A stretch of DNA of 64,000 nt, taken from NCBI GenBank assembly GCA_008360955.1, contig LUCM01000110.1, positions 61,781 to 125,780 on the forward strand. Direction: 5' to 3'. The stretch is from Fasciolopsis buskii (lineage: Eukaryota > Platyhelminthes > Trematoda > Plagiorchiida > Fasciolidae). This document shows positions 37,583-49,925 of the stretch, piece after piece. Under the pieces are notes generated by a model. The model was not told where the DNA came from. It made no database searches and worked only from the letters and a program-made list of their open reading frames with translations. The position numbers were made by a program, and so were the translations under genes. Positions within the stretch are counted from its first letter, which is position 1, and every line of letters begins with the position of its first letter.

Positions 37583-40500
37583 GTATATATTAACACTAAT
37601 CGGAACACCCCATAAAGGGAAAATTTCTACTTCGACCGACCGTTGAACTGCATGTGTCAGCCGCCAATCAAAGTGAAAGGTGATCAATGACGCGTGTTCA
37701 AGAAGGCGTCTAGTGTCATGACCGGAATAAGTTGTTCTACGGAGCTTGGTTGAAGGGAAAAACATGTATGAAACGAAAGAAACGTCAATTTAAGAACGTA
37801 TCCTCTGTTGATTGAGGTGTCAAGAATATCATGGCTAACAGTTTGTAGTTCTAAACTCGCGTGACAGAATCTCCACGGTCTGCGTGTGTGTATTTGGTGC
37901 TTCCATTGTCCGCGCTAAAACGCACAGCGCATTAACATTCAAGCGCTCTGGGCTTGATAATAAATTTACTAACTGAGTGATCTGTTGTTTAGTCACATTG
38001 CTCGGGTGATCACACGTGACCGTTGAGTTGTTTTCGTATTTCATAACATCACATCAGCTCAGAATGCTTCACCTAACAAAGATTGAAAGTGGTGCCACGG
38101 GAGTAATGGATGCAATCGGTCAGTGACTATGAAGCTGTGGGCGAACGAAACGGGAGTAATCTAGGAGAGCCGTTTTCCGTTTATAGCAATTTAAACAGTA
38201 AGTTCTGTCTGGAAGTTTAAAACATCCTAACTGTGAAGAGGCGCTATCCTCACCCCAGTTACAACTGACCAAAACTGAGCTGTTTTATTGATTGTCATTC
38301 GCTGCGTGAGATGAGACACCAATCAATAATCATTATCTGATGCAATTTGTTCGCCCCATACAATCAGCGACTTTTCAAAGCATGGTCAGAACAAAACTAC
38401 ATCATTCATTAGATTACCTACAGCCAAATGAAATGAAACTATGAATGGGCCGCAGTACGGTGGAGAGACTAAATCAATGGTGACTGTTACCAAGTGAGTG
38501 GCACTGCGTTCATAACAAGACGATTTTGACCATGTGGGAATGAAGGCCAACAAACAACACAGATCAATCAGGTAGTGTGTTGGGAAATTAGTGAAACCAA
38601 TGACGTTCTAAAAGGCTCGGATATATCTTCGTTCAGTGTCTTAATAAGAGAAGCCCGTAACAATAAAACGAGATTTTGACTCGACCTGGGTTCTGGCTGG
38701 GCGACCGCTGAATCGTGCTAAACACGACTGGCGATGCCGATTCAAAGGTGAAATCGATTAATTTAGTACGTACAATTAGTTACCATAACGCATATTTAGC
38801 GTTTCACGAGGATAGTCATACGTAGAATTCCGCCCAATTCCGTTGGTTTATATTTTACTACGTTGTTATCACCACTAGATTGTGTTTTGACGTGATGTGG
38901 TGGCTTATGAGCCTCCAAGATTCAACGACCTATGAAGAATGGTTTGCCAGTTTGCCAGTTTCTTGGATAGAAATCCAGTTTCACAGAATCATGTGACGGA
39001 CGACATCTGATTTCGCGTGGTGGAACATCGCTCGGCTCCAGGAGAAAACAGTGCAGTGAATGCAAGCGCATAGAAGTAGTCCGTCGGTCAAAAATCCCTC
39101 AAAAGATGAGCACAAGCTTTTAAGAATTTGAACCCGAGATCCTGAAGTTGAAACAGTGCGACCACAACTCGTTTGTCTGTCCGCGGTTTACCCGAACGGC
39201 CGGAAAGGTTCGCGCGATTCATTGTGTAGCCTGCTGTGAATCCCAAAAAATGTCAACACGTCCACGTATGGTCTTCTCCGTTGAATACGTGATGCAAATG
39301 GTTGAATCCAATGGCAAATCATCAATGAGAATGCAATGACGCAAAAACAATCAAACCCTCAAGTGACAGGGTAGTAGTAGCTCACGAACACTTGTCTCGG
39401 TCACGTTTGCTAAGAGTCCAGTTTTGGCTTCAGTGGAAGGCACACGCGATCGTTTGTCCTAAACTAGAACCCGGCAGAGTATATTATCTTGGTGCCAATG
39501 CCCAATCACGGAATGTGTCAACCGCCCGGCGAATGAACAAAAATCCAAACTGACGGTCAATCCTTTGGATGTGGAATTTCATGTAGGGATCTCATCCAAT
39601 AACAACCATTAGGCTGCCCGCAATAAATTGCAAAAGCAGGTGCATTGTACACACCACGTATTAATGCAGAGAAAGATACGACCAAAACGAATGGGAACAG
39701 TAATCGACCACGAAACACGAATCAATAAGAAGCAGTCGCCCGAAGAAGCAACAACGACTGTGCAACAGCCTTCCCCAACAGACAAAGACCGCGGTAACAG
39801 CAAACGGGCGCAACAGAGCTACAACTCAGACAAACAACCCGACCATCCCATCTGAGAACGGCAGTTCCAGTCGTCACTCAGGGTGATCGAGATCGAAACA
39901 GCCAGAAGGAAGCCCAAAAGAACGAATAGGCCTAGAAATATTCAGCTAGTCAGGACGTGGATCTCGTGTGAGTGTGGTTTGAAAAAGAGCAACATACAAG
40001 GTCGAGAAAACTCTGGAGACCGTAACTTGTTTTGCTACGTAATAAACCTGTAAATCACCTCCGATTGTACCCTTGCTGCAATAAGGCACCATTTAAGTGG
40101 ATAATCTGCCAGCATTATTCATTTTGTCAAGGCTCATGAAAGTCACGATTATGTGCCTCTGCACTCGAAGCGCTAACCATCTTCATGTGAGATTTTCTAC
40201 CATCAGCTAAAAGGTATTGGACTCTGGAAAAACCAAGCGACACAGTTATCAAGCAAATAGAACATTTCACATAATACTTTCTTCCTGGACCGTGTTTCCA
40301 AGACCGGCACTCGCCTCCTCCGAACGAACTTGTGGTCTCGGTTCGGATTTCTATTCTACCGCCTTAATCTCCTTTACATAAACAAACACTCAAAAGATGA
40401 ACAAATTTGCTCGGTTCCTTTGTTATTCCCCCATACAGGCTCCTCAGCGGTTCCCTAGCTCTTTCGCTCGCTCGCCCCCACCCACCCGAAGTAAGGGGGG

Positions 40501-40900
40501 GGGGTTGCAGACACTAGGTGGTACGATCCTCCCTGTCTCCGTCGGTGGCTCTTTAGCGTTCGAAATTTTTGTTCTTCTGCGTAATTTTTAAACTAATTAC
40601 CTTACAGTTGCTTCTATTTCACTATTTCTCATTCTATTTTCCACTTTTGGGTAGTACTGAACCGAACCGAACTGAACTGTCTGTCGTTCAATAGCCTTCG
40701 ACTTTATCAGCGACCGGGGCGAGCAAATGAACAGATCGCTTCTGAATTAATGGCTATTTGCGAAAATGACACTAGACTACCAGTCCAAGTTATTGTGTCA
40801 CGAAACTCTTTCACGATTGCATTGCATTTTCTGACAAAAACGAACATGCGTCTATTCTACTCTAGAATTTGGTTACTAAAATCCACCTGAGTCTACCGAA
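37583..40900. other. no supported gene; one weak SINE-like head
   Basis: Only chance-length frames. At 39121-39175 the minus strand has a B-box-like CTCGGGTTCAAATTC after a GTTGTGGTCGCACTG segment, possibly a worn SINE head. A run of G occurs at 40496-40504. Confidence 0.4.
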
Positions 40901-41069
40901 CGACAACTGGCGGCGGTCGGACGAGCAACGCTATGGCCTGTCAACAAGAAGATAGCGAGTTCGAGTCCCTTCTCACCGCCGGTGGGTCTCCTTAGGCCAG
41001 CATTCTATCAACAGCCCAGGTTCGCTTTCTAGCAATTCATTACTCTGTTCTACGGATAATAAACAGAAA
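40901..41069 (+). mobile_element. tRNA-derived SINE copy
   Basis: Starts CGACAACTGGCGGCGGTCGG, carries a clean B-box GCGAGTTCGAGTCCC (40955-40969) and then CACCGCCGGTGGG, matching the head of the 25.2 kb copy base for base over much of its length. It ends in an A-rich tail region with ATAATAAACAG. Orientation plus. The tail differs from the copies at 25.2 and 52.5 kb, so this may be a subfamily. Confidence 0.7.
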
Positions 41070-44000
41070 GTAGAAGACAACTAAAGAACATGAGACAAAC
41101 AATATTCATGGGATACCGATTAAATGGCCAAAGTATGTTGAATGACAGGAAATCTGGAGCTGGAGTGGGGTGGGGGACACTCTACACGAAAACCCCAAAA
41201 AAGAAAGACGAATTATTAAAGATTTCAATCCGCCCGGTGGATACATCTCGAGGATACAAGAAATCCAGAAATCTCAGTCCAACATGTCATGAACTGACTA
41301 CTAATGCCGATCTTCAATTCATAGTTCCCTTGGCAATCGGTGAAGTCCAAGGGACTGTGCCTGTAAACAGGAGCAACATGTGTCTTAACCTAACTAGCCT
41401 GGAGCGATTCATGATTCCGAAGGCAACACCGCTCTCATTTCGATCTTTGTGATGAAGACATTCAACTTCGTAATTCACTCTCACCAGACAGCAAACTGGT
41501 ATTCCATCGTGTCCTAATCGATATCATGTGCCCAATTTTCTGAGACGGGAGGGGGGGGCGAGAAATCGACATACCTGTGAGTTACGCATGAACACGTGCA
41601 TGCCACTGTGATTCACAAACAACGGAACAAGAACATCCCCGAGCGAGTTAGTTTTGCTTACTCTGCTGCCAGGTAAACCTGGGAAAGTCGAACTCTGTGT
41701 GAAACACTTTCAAGCTTCATCCGTCGACCTATCACCTGTCGGTTTTCTCCTACTAGGTCTTACTTTGAGCATCGAGGGCAATTTACAGTGAGCACCAAAT
41801 CACATTGATGAAGTCTCGGAAACGATTGAGGACCGTAAACGGACCACAGAAAAAGTAATATTGGATGAAAAATAACCACACGAAATCAGCAATAGGTTGT
41901 TGTCATTTAAAACTGATGTTTTTCAATCGTTTTCTTGCGATTAGGGTTGAGAAAAAACTTTCTTAGTTCTTGTATCTTTATTATTCCCCAAGACTGGTCT
42001 CGTTGGGCCACAGACTGGACATTGTTCTTACAGGGACTATGAAAATCAGATGAACGCATGTCAAGTCGCATAGCATACGTGAGCACATGTCCCATGGCGA
42101 TCGAACTGATGCCCAAAAATTATCACCGTTATTGCGTCAGAGGAAAATTTACTGAAGGAAACGATCGATAGTTCAGCGTTTGTCTTAGGAGTTTTCTCAG
42201 TCCACGGCAAAACTGCCCTGGCAAAGGCATGATTCCACTGCGTTTATTGGGACGTGCAAACCGTTTTCGTTCTAATATCGATCCTCACGTTACAAGATGA
42301 CATCATGTGCCAAAATGACCATCTTGTAGTGTGAACTTCAACTCGATTGCTGAAATCTGGGTGCGATTGTTTGTTTGTTTGCTTGTTTGTATTAGAATCC
42401 CGTTTGTCCACTGTTCAAAGAATGCATTAATACCCACCCATGGATGAGAAGTGTCAATACCGGCCAAAAATAAATGACACTTAGCGCACTAATCGACGAC
42501 GGTCCGGTGGATTAGGATATGCTAACTTCGAATTGGTAAAATGTTCGAACTCCCGGATGAGCCGGTCATTTCGGTGGTAGACGGCAATTCAGTGTCACCC
42601 GGATCCTTGTGTGACTTTAAGCTACTCTACGCTTCAGGGTCAAAGACACCAGTGACTGTGGGGCACGCTCGCAATTTATCTACGCTTTGAGAACGTCGCA
42701 AATGCTCCATTTCAAGATGTACCAAGCTGGACAAGAAAAACGGTAGTTGGAGGCGCTCTTAAAGAGTAGCTAAGGGAAACCACTAAGTACTGAGGCACTG
42801 CACTTTCGCTATCCCGTTTTCAGTTGGAACTATCACTTGGTACAGAATTCCGTCCTAAAATTTGGTGCAATGTGTGATGTCGTGCATTTGATATGAAAAG
42901 TGGGAGACGACTTATGGGAAAAGTTGAGCGAGATCCTGTACGTTTTTGCCGCATTGAACGTGTGGTAGCCGGACACAATAAATCGTGTCCTGGCCTGCTC
43001 TGTGTTGCTTGAAAAATCAAGTGAAATCTTATACACCAGTTTGGATTATTCTCTTCTACTGTCCACTGAGACATTATTCGTGCTACCAAAAGTATATTGA
43101 AAATCCAGTACCATTACCGTAGCGACAGAAATGACAAACATATCGGGACATTCTAAACGCATTTTACCGTCACGTGAACTTTGAGTTGTAGACGATCAAA
43201 AATCACGTGAGTAGGCCTGTTTCAAAAAGCGATCGCGGTTAGACGATAGCGGTATTCATTTTGTGGAGCTAGACAGCTGCGTTGTAGCCATACGTTGGCA
43301 AATGATGCCGCCCGACACAGAACGTTCGCCTTTCCGGACATTTACATTTCGACAGCTTGTAATTGAGCTTACTTGTACCTATGTTCGTTCCACCCAGGCA
43401 CACGTAGAAATGGGTGCGGCCCACATGAGAGTCTGCAACCAACCTCCACACGCCCATTTCCTATGCCGGGCGGATGTACATTCAATCCGATCACGTTGTC
43501 ACACGGCTTAGTCATTAGTGCGTCTCCGGTTACCCTGGTAACTGGGCTTCTTGGCCAACAGAAAAAACGACGTAAAATGGGAGATCGGATGGTAACTAGT
43601 TTTGCCCGTTTTTACACCCAATGAATATTTGGGGGACTCAGAGTTCCGAAATACATCGGTCCATTGAAATCACGCACTAAATCAGATCTGTCTCGCGGGC
43701 TATCTATACTTTGCGATTCTTCCGTTGACGAATGTGATTTTTTGTTCAGGTTAGTCTACGTTAAAGCGAAATAAAATTATTAGGTCACAGACAGTGAGAT
43801 AGTTCTATGAGATTGCAATCTTGCTGTGAGATCCATTGTCAGTGAGGATTTTAAGCGGTCGATTAAACAACAATAGTGTAACAACAATACCTTCATATCG
43901 GTGTGCTCGTGACCATTCATTCACAAAGCGATGTCATAAACATCTGTACCCCATAGCACAATCGATTTTCCCGTATCAATCTGGCCAAACAAAAGCTCAA

Positions 44001-44742
44001 TCCGGTGTTTGTAAAGACGCAGACGCATCTTCATGAGATTATTTTACATGAAAGTAATATTGCAAGAATATGTTATGGATTTGGAGAATGGAAAATCCAC
44101 CGACGCACTACGCATCCAAAGATTGATGCAATGAGCCGTGGGGTGGACTTTTAGATTTGTGGTGCGTAATTGGATTTCTCCTTTTCCATACAAGTTCCGA
44201 GTCCTTGTCCCGACTCGAAGTGAATCCACGCGTATACATGTGTTACCACCAGAACCTCACTGGAAAGACAAGATTGCTTATAGGTTAGAGGTCTATTTCG
44301 AGATCATGACTGTAATCACGGACCGGTCGCCCTATTTTGTTTAGGCACCCATAGAATGACGACGCTAGAAACACAAGATGCCATACTTATGTATGCAGAT
44401 AAATAAGCATATGACCGAATTCGGGTCAATTTTCGCTCACCATGTATTTCCATCTGGAAATTTGAGTTTACCTACCCACTAATTACTGACTACAAATATC
44501 CCATCTTGGGCCTCTAATGTCGTCGTTGTATAGGTTGCCATGGTGTAACCAACATAATCCAATCAACAATCCTATCTAGGATCCCTGATTGGATCCTTGG
44601 TCGATCCACATCCCCCCCATCCACATGAAATCCGGTGGGAACACACGATGAGTGGCCACGTACCACAATGAACTGAGAGTGGGCTGCGGGATACGTATAC
44701 CCGGTGAGCATTAATGACAGGAAAACCAGCCAAGTTCTTGAG

Positions 44743-44744
<2 letters not shown>
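41070..44744. other. no supported gene
   Basis: Contains a 120-codon ATG frame at 41090-41452 directly after the SINE. It is within chance length and has no recognisable motif. Weak tRNA-like head near 42500-42570 (ATGTTCGAACTCC). A TTTG run lies near 42370. Confidence 0.4.

Positions 44745-44794
<50 letters not shown>
44745..44794. repeat. (AT)n microsatellite next to a gap
   Basis: About 25 AT units running directly into Ns, so the true length is unknown. Confidence 0.95.
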
Positions 44795-44834
44795 NNNNNN
44801 NNNNNNNNNNNNNNNNNNNNNNNNNNNNNNNNNN
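44795..44834. other. assembly gap, 40 N
   Basis: Forty Ns; the assembly breaks inside or beside the AT tract. Confidence 0.98.
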
Positions 44835-44947
44835 ATTTCGATCGCCTTGATTAATCATGCAAAAACTAACGATTCACAAATCGCTAAACTGACGGTTAAC
44901 GAGTCACGTGGTGCTTAAAGGTTCGTTTCATGTCCGGATTGTACGTA

Positions 44948-45087
44948 TCTGTCCGTGTCTGTCTGTCTGTCTGTGTCTGTGTCTGTGTCTGTGTCTGTGT
45001 CTGTGTCTGTGTCCGTGTCTGTGTCTGTGTCTGTGTCCGTGTCTGTGTCTGTGTCTGTGTCTGTGTCTGTGTCTATGTCTATGTCTG
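44948..45087. repeat. TGTGTC hexanucleotide satellite
   Basis: About 140 bp of TGTGTC units with TCTG, TCCG and TCTA variants. All three plus-strand frames stay open through it, giving Val-Ser, Cys-Leu and Val-Cys runs; these are not genes. Confidence 0.95.
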
Positions 45088-45359
45088 CGTATGTGCGTGT
45101 GCATGGCCTATCCTCAACCCAAAGATCTGCGCCTCGTGACCACCATCGGACGGAAACAAGAGCGAATCTATCGGCTGTAAATAGTCAACTGCCCTGAGAA
45201 CACATTTTTCCCTTCCTACCCTCCGGAATTGTTTTAAAGTGGCCGATTTCAGAATACACTCACGCGTAAATCGTTTTCATGTGAACTAGAAAACTAACCG
45301 TGTCTGCGACTGAGTCTGCTAGATCAATCCACGTGGAGTTCACAATCAAAATTAAATAC

Positions 45360-45479
45360 CTTCGTGAGGAATATGACCAAAGCTGGAAGGGGCAGTGCTG
45401 CTTCATCTTCCGACAAGATAGAGTATATGACAAACCTCCAGAGGTCAAATGAGCAAAGTGAACAGTTTGACTAACACAG
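45360..45479 (-). CDS. possible 120-bp internal exon, unknown protein
   Basis: On the minus strand a very good acceptor (ATTATTTTTTTCTTCAG) precedes 45479 and a good donor (CACGAAG followed by GTATTTAAT) follows 45360. Only one frame is open across the interval, entering and leaving at phase 2, with 39 complete codons (starts CVSQTVHFAHLTSGG). The peptide contains three cysteines and no recognised motif. Its phases fit between the donor at 52966 (phase 2) and the acceptor at 6328 (phase 2), so it could be a cassette exon of the same minus-strand gene, although the distances are large. Confidence 0.3.
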
Positions 45480-47082
45480 CTGAAGAAAAAAATAATAAAT
45501 CCCAACTTCCACCCGTATTGGCTTACTTGAAATATCGATCGTGACCGGTTATGTGAACGTATTAATTTTAAACCATTTTTCGACAAGGTATTTGACTGAA
45601 CTAAGGACACGATACATGCAAGCCTTCTTTCGCACAAATTGAAAGTGCTGACTGAGATACGAGTGAGCAAACGCTGTCTACTTTGTTTGGCTCCAGTGCA
45701 CGCGGTCTAGACACGCGTTTCATGACAGACAAATTGGACTACTGCTCCACTGATCTCGTAAAGGGCAAACGTGATTCTCGAAATGTTGAAAAAAAAAATG
45801 GCTAGAAGTGAAATGATTGTCAACAGTCCACACCAATTGCGGATATTGATTGCTAACTAAACGAGAATAGCCATCACCACCGATCAGCTGAACCTGAGGG
45901 CAAAAATTAATCGATTTAAGTAGAAGATTGGGTCACCTGACCAAGAAACTAGATAGTCTTTTATACACGAATACTTAGTGATAGTCATTTAATCATCTCT
46001 TTACAAGTGAGAAAAGACTGTAAGCGATAAAGGAAAGTTAAGAAACCTGGTGTGATTACATGCGCTAGCAATACTGCGTGCCCTGAAGATATAAATACCC
46101 TATGGGGCAAGTATCCAGGTCACTTTAGCGACTTCAGTGAATGGTGCTTTCCAAACTAGCAAAAGAGGACTAGATTAATGTCCAAAATTGGGAACAAATT
46201 CCAAACAAACAGTTTTACGTTAAAATACAGGGAATACTAAGAAGGGGTGTGCACTGTGATGTTTTTACTCACAACTGGTATTTGGACAAATTTCCCAAAA
46301 GTCGTTAAGGGTGAGGAAACGCACACACCGAAGAATTTAACTGTTTTATCCGTTATTATTAGCTGAATGTGTAATACGGACGGATTCAAATGTATAGTGG
46401 AAAGTCAACCTAGATAGTTTAAAGTTTATCCTCAATCGATGACCACACTATGCCTTTCACTTCCTCCTTCATCTCCGTGATCACGTGAATTCACAACCCA
46501 CCTCCCATCATGTCGTAATCGAGGGAAGTCGCATTTTCCATTTGGTATTTCAGAGAAGGCTTACGTGCGGTTCTAACAGACAAACAAAATTTCAGACTGT
46601 ACATAGGAAAAGCTTAGCCTAGAATTATGATGATGTTAGAATCACTTCGAATAGGAATAAAATCTCAGCCAACTCGAAAGCAGTTCCCGTCAGCTGTTTG
46701 GTTCAACCGGTGATCCCAGGAACGAGCAACTTAAGGATAACGACTGAATGCGTACTGGACTGATTGTCACGAGTAAGGTTTGTTGAGTACTATCTCTTTG
46801 CAAAATCCAACCAGGAATTTAGATTTGGCTAGACGAGAAAATATCCATAAATAGAAAAGAACAAGTTAGTGCGAAGTACTTTCTCTCGACTGCTCACTGA
46901 GTTGATCTAAACCAAGAAATTTCCGGGATTGGTTACAACGCATCCGGAATGATCAATATGTGGATTAATGGCCATCGATTTATCGATCGAACAAAGCAAA
47001 CCAATGACTGCATTTTACATTGTTTGTCTATCGTGCTGGCTTTTCAAACTGGTAACGGAAGCCCAGTGTTTTTGGTTAGTCA
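45480..47082. other. no supported gene
   Basis: Begins with the acceptor tract of the minus-strand exon; otherwise chance-length frames only. Confidence 0.45.
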
Positions 47083-47212
47083 GCTGGCTGATTCGGTGGT
47101 CATTTCAACGGGCTGCAACCAAGTGGTCGACTTTGTGCAGGTCAGATGTGTGTGTGCGTGTGTGCGTGCGTCCCGGGTTCGAGTATTGCCGCCGCCGGTG
47201 ACCACTTCCTTT
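47083..47212 (+). mobile_element. tRNA-derived SINE head with GT expansion
   Basis: A-box-like TGGCTGATTCGGTGG at 47085, B-box-like CCGGGTTCGAGTATTGCC at 47173-47190, then GCCGCCGGTGACCAC, as in the copies at 25.2 and 40.9 kb. A GT/GC-rich run at 47146-47170 interrupts the head. Confidence 0.5.
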
Positions 47213-48174
47213 CTCGGGAGCCTTTGACTAATTAAGGATGGCTCCCAGAAACACAGCTGTATATTCCGTAGCCTGGGCACAAGAGTATTGTTTTCGTCAC
47301 CAATATCCTTATTGTTGCTTTCGGGCAGTCATATGCGACCGATACAAAGACGACTTCAAACGTGAAAATATCCACACTGGCACCTAGCACGGTGAACTCC
47401 GTGAACAAACCCTGTTGTTGGTTGTCAATCCAATCAAGAAACTCTTTTAGGTTCCACGAGTTGGCGCCACAAAAAATTTGAAAAAAACATGGCAGATGCA
47501 AAATGATCGAATGCGAGGATAATGCCGCATTCTAGGCTTTGTAAAATCATCGCACGAGAAACAAAACGTCTTGACATGGCTAGATTTGGTTTTCCGCATA
47601 ACTGCTAGTTAGGGAATTGTTGTACCCTTTTTAAATAGCTGTAAGTATATGGCCAATTAGTCGGTCAAGTTAAATGGGAAAAGTGAGTTTCAACAAACAA
47701 GCACTTTGTTTCGGTACTACAACCGTCAGTTGTTTGTTCCTCGTTGCAAACCGTCACAGGGTGGGTCAAGCTAATCAAAACGAGGTAAAAATGGAGTAAA
47801 ACAAAAATTCCTATTTCCTTACCCGAAACGTAAACATGGACAAACGTTGACTGGGTTTGCTTGAAACACATGGACTCGACAACGAAATCCGCGTATCAGT
47901 CAGGATTGTGTGATCGTATGCAAACTGGGCAAGACGCGGTTGAATCAGAACAACCTTGATGATTTAAGATTTGGTCGGATCTCAAGTACGATGACTTCAA
48001 TTTTTACTTGGTCAGACAAGTGAGTTAGGGGCTGAACTGTGCTAATCACGACCATTGTTGGGCCCACAAATGGTGTGTCTCGGCAAAATCTGGGTCCAAA
48101 CAGATGGAGCTGAACCAGTCAACACCTGGTTTTTGGCTGGAGTCATTGTGCTCCAGTTTCAGACAGTTTCGGCT

Positions 48175-48345
48175 AATTTGTCGCGTTCTGTATTCAGTTC
48201 AGATCCGTCTGATGATCAGACCAGGCGGATGTGTAGGGCGCCTATTGTTGTCTGCGCGTCTTATCTTACGTTTCGTCTGAATATTTGAAGTTCTAACCGA
48301 AAGCCATCCCAGACAGTCAAGTGACGAAATCATGCGCCTTGGTCC
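48175..48345. repeat. left copy of a degenerate direct repeat (possible LTR)
   Basis: Matches 49745-49925 at roughly two thirds of positions by eye, e.g. GTAGGG, ATATTTGAA, ACCGAA, CATCCC, GACGAAATCA and TTGGTC in the same order and spacing. The two copies flank a Ty3/gypsy pol relic in the same orientation. Confidence 0.55.
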
Positions 48346-48579
48346 ACGCAATCTCCTCTCCCTACCTTCCTTAGAAGTGATCGCGGTAAATGTCGTAAGA
48401 CCCGTGTCAAGTTCAAGACAAGTTCTACACCAGTTGGCCGTGTGCATTGTTTGCTTGCTAAAGGGAACTGGGCGGAGCGCATTGGTAGCGAACCGCATTC
48501 GATGGTTAGTGGCGCAGTGCAATCACTTGGTAGCTACAGCTGACACAATCCAGGTACGGCACAAATAGGCATGAACTTC

Positions 48580-49650
48580 CCGCAAAATATGTCGCAACTC
48601 AGCTGTTTGGAGGAATTTTTAGGGACAGACACTTTATCACGTACACTGATCATAAACCGGCGCGATATATGCTCCCGGTTCCAACAGTGATCTCCATTCT
48701 CCGAGAGAAATTCGACATCTCGACTACATCTCCCGATACACTACCGATATCGGGCATGCAAAAGGATCTGACAACCTTGTGGCAGGTGTTCTGTCCCGTC
48801 CAGGTTTGCATCAGATGCTTTTTCCAACCTCATTCAGTTGGGAAGACATAGAGGAGGCGAGGAAAGATGAGGAGAAACTAATTTACCACCGATCATTATC
48901 ATCATCCGCCCTGGTGTTGAAAGATCTGCCATTTCTTGCTACAGATGGTCTTACTGCTTTTGACCTGTCCACCGGAAAACCCCGACCGTTTGTCCCTTGC
49001 TCAATCCGCCACTTGATTTTCACACGGTTGCACTCCATATCTCGTTCCGGAGTGCGTGGTTCTATTAAACCCATCTTCGACCGCTATGTTTGGCCTAATA
49101 TGAACAGAGACGTTCGTGTTTGGGCAAAATCTTGTATCCCATGTCAATGATGAAAAATCCACCGACACGTCCAACCGTCTTCTTCCGAAATACCTACTGG
49201 TAATGGGCGCTTTTCTCACGTCCACCTAGACTTCGTGGGTCCGTTGTCACCGGCCTAACATGCGTTGATCGTTTCGTTCGTTGGTCAGTGGTTGCCTCCA
49301 TTGCTAACACAGTGAAACCGTTTCCAAAGCTTGTCTACCTCACTGGTTTCCCACGTTTAGTGTTTCCTTTTACAGTCTAAACTATTCACTGTTTTTCCAC
49401 TTTGCTTGAATTTCGACCAATTCGCACGACCACATGCCGCATCCCTTATCTAATGGATTAGTAGGGAGACTTCACAGACGATTAAAGGCCTTTTTCACCT
49501 CCAACCCGCATGCAGTTTTGAATGGGCGGACACCCTTCCATTGACCATGGTATGCATCCGCACCGCTTTAAAAGAAAAAAAATGGATTTTGTTCAACGGA
49601 TATGGTATTTAGCAGACCGCTGAAGCCACCTGGTATTTGAACATGATACG
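48580..49650 (+). mobile_element. Ty3/gypsy retrotransposon pol relic (RNase H to integrase)
   Basis: In element order on plus: RNase H end with TYTDHKP (about 48640) and KGSDNLVAGVLSRP (48746-48805); integrase zinc-binding domain in the open frame to 49150, with RLHSISRSGVRGS, RYVWPNMNRDVRVWAKSC and CIPC; integrase core with FSHVHLDFVGPLSP (about 49205-49250) and CVDRFVRWSVV (about 49260-49300); then NGLVGRLHRRLKAFF (about 49450-49490) and WADTLPLTM...RTALKEK (about 49525-49580). The second histidine of the H2C2 zinc motif is replaced by arginine. At least four frame changes and several stops make it dead. Gag, protease and RT are missing upstream. The order fits gypsy elements such as the CsRn1-like lineages of flukes; the lineage is inference. 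Confidence 0.85.
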
Positions 49651-49744
49651 GCCGGGTGCCCTGACAATGACGACCGGAACGCCTCAGAGATATCGGAACC
49701 TCAGCCACCACGACCACCCGTTTTGGAAGAGATTTTTAAATGCG

Positions 49745-49925
49745 CTGGTTTGACACTTTCGATCCAGTCATCTACACGTAGGCCGTCGATGCTTTGGGAA
49801 GGCAGCATCGTAGGGTATGCATCGCGCTCTTTGCGACCAATCTCACGTTGAGCCCGGATATTTGAATTTTCACCGAAGGTCATCCCGGGGGGCCAAACGA
49901 CGAAATCACGTGACTTGGTCGAAGA
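49745..49925. repeat. right copy of the degenerate direct repeat (possible LTR)
   Basis: See the left copy. A third partial match, CGTAGGGTATGCATC, occurs alone near 53610-53630, so the repeat is dispersed. Confidence 0.55.

Noticed and set aside
41090..41452. 120-codon ATG frame after a SINE
   Set aside because: Within chance length for the window, no motif, no splice signal, no recognisable similarity.
44908..45197. Three overlapping plus-strand frames rich in Val-Ser, Cys-Leu or Val-Cys
   Set aside because: All are readings of the TGTGTC satellite, which lacks stops in every frame.
45260..45670. 136-codon minus-strand frame taken as a whole gene
   Set aside because: Length is within chance expectation; only the 120-bp part between good splice sites was kept, at low confidence.
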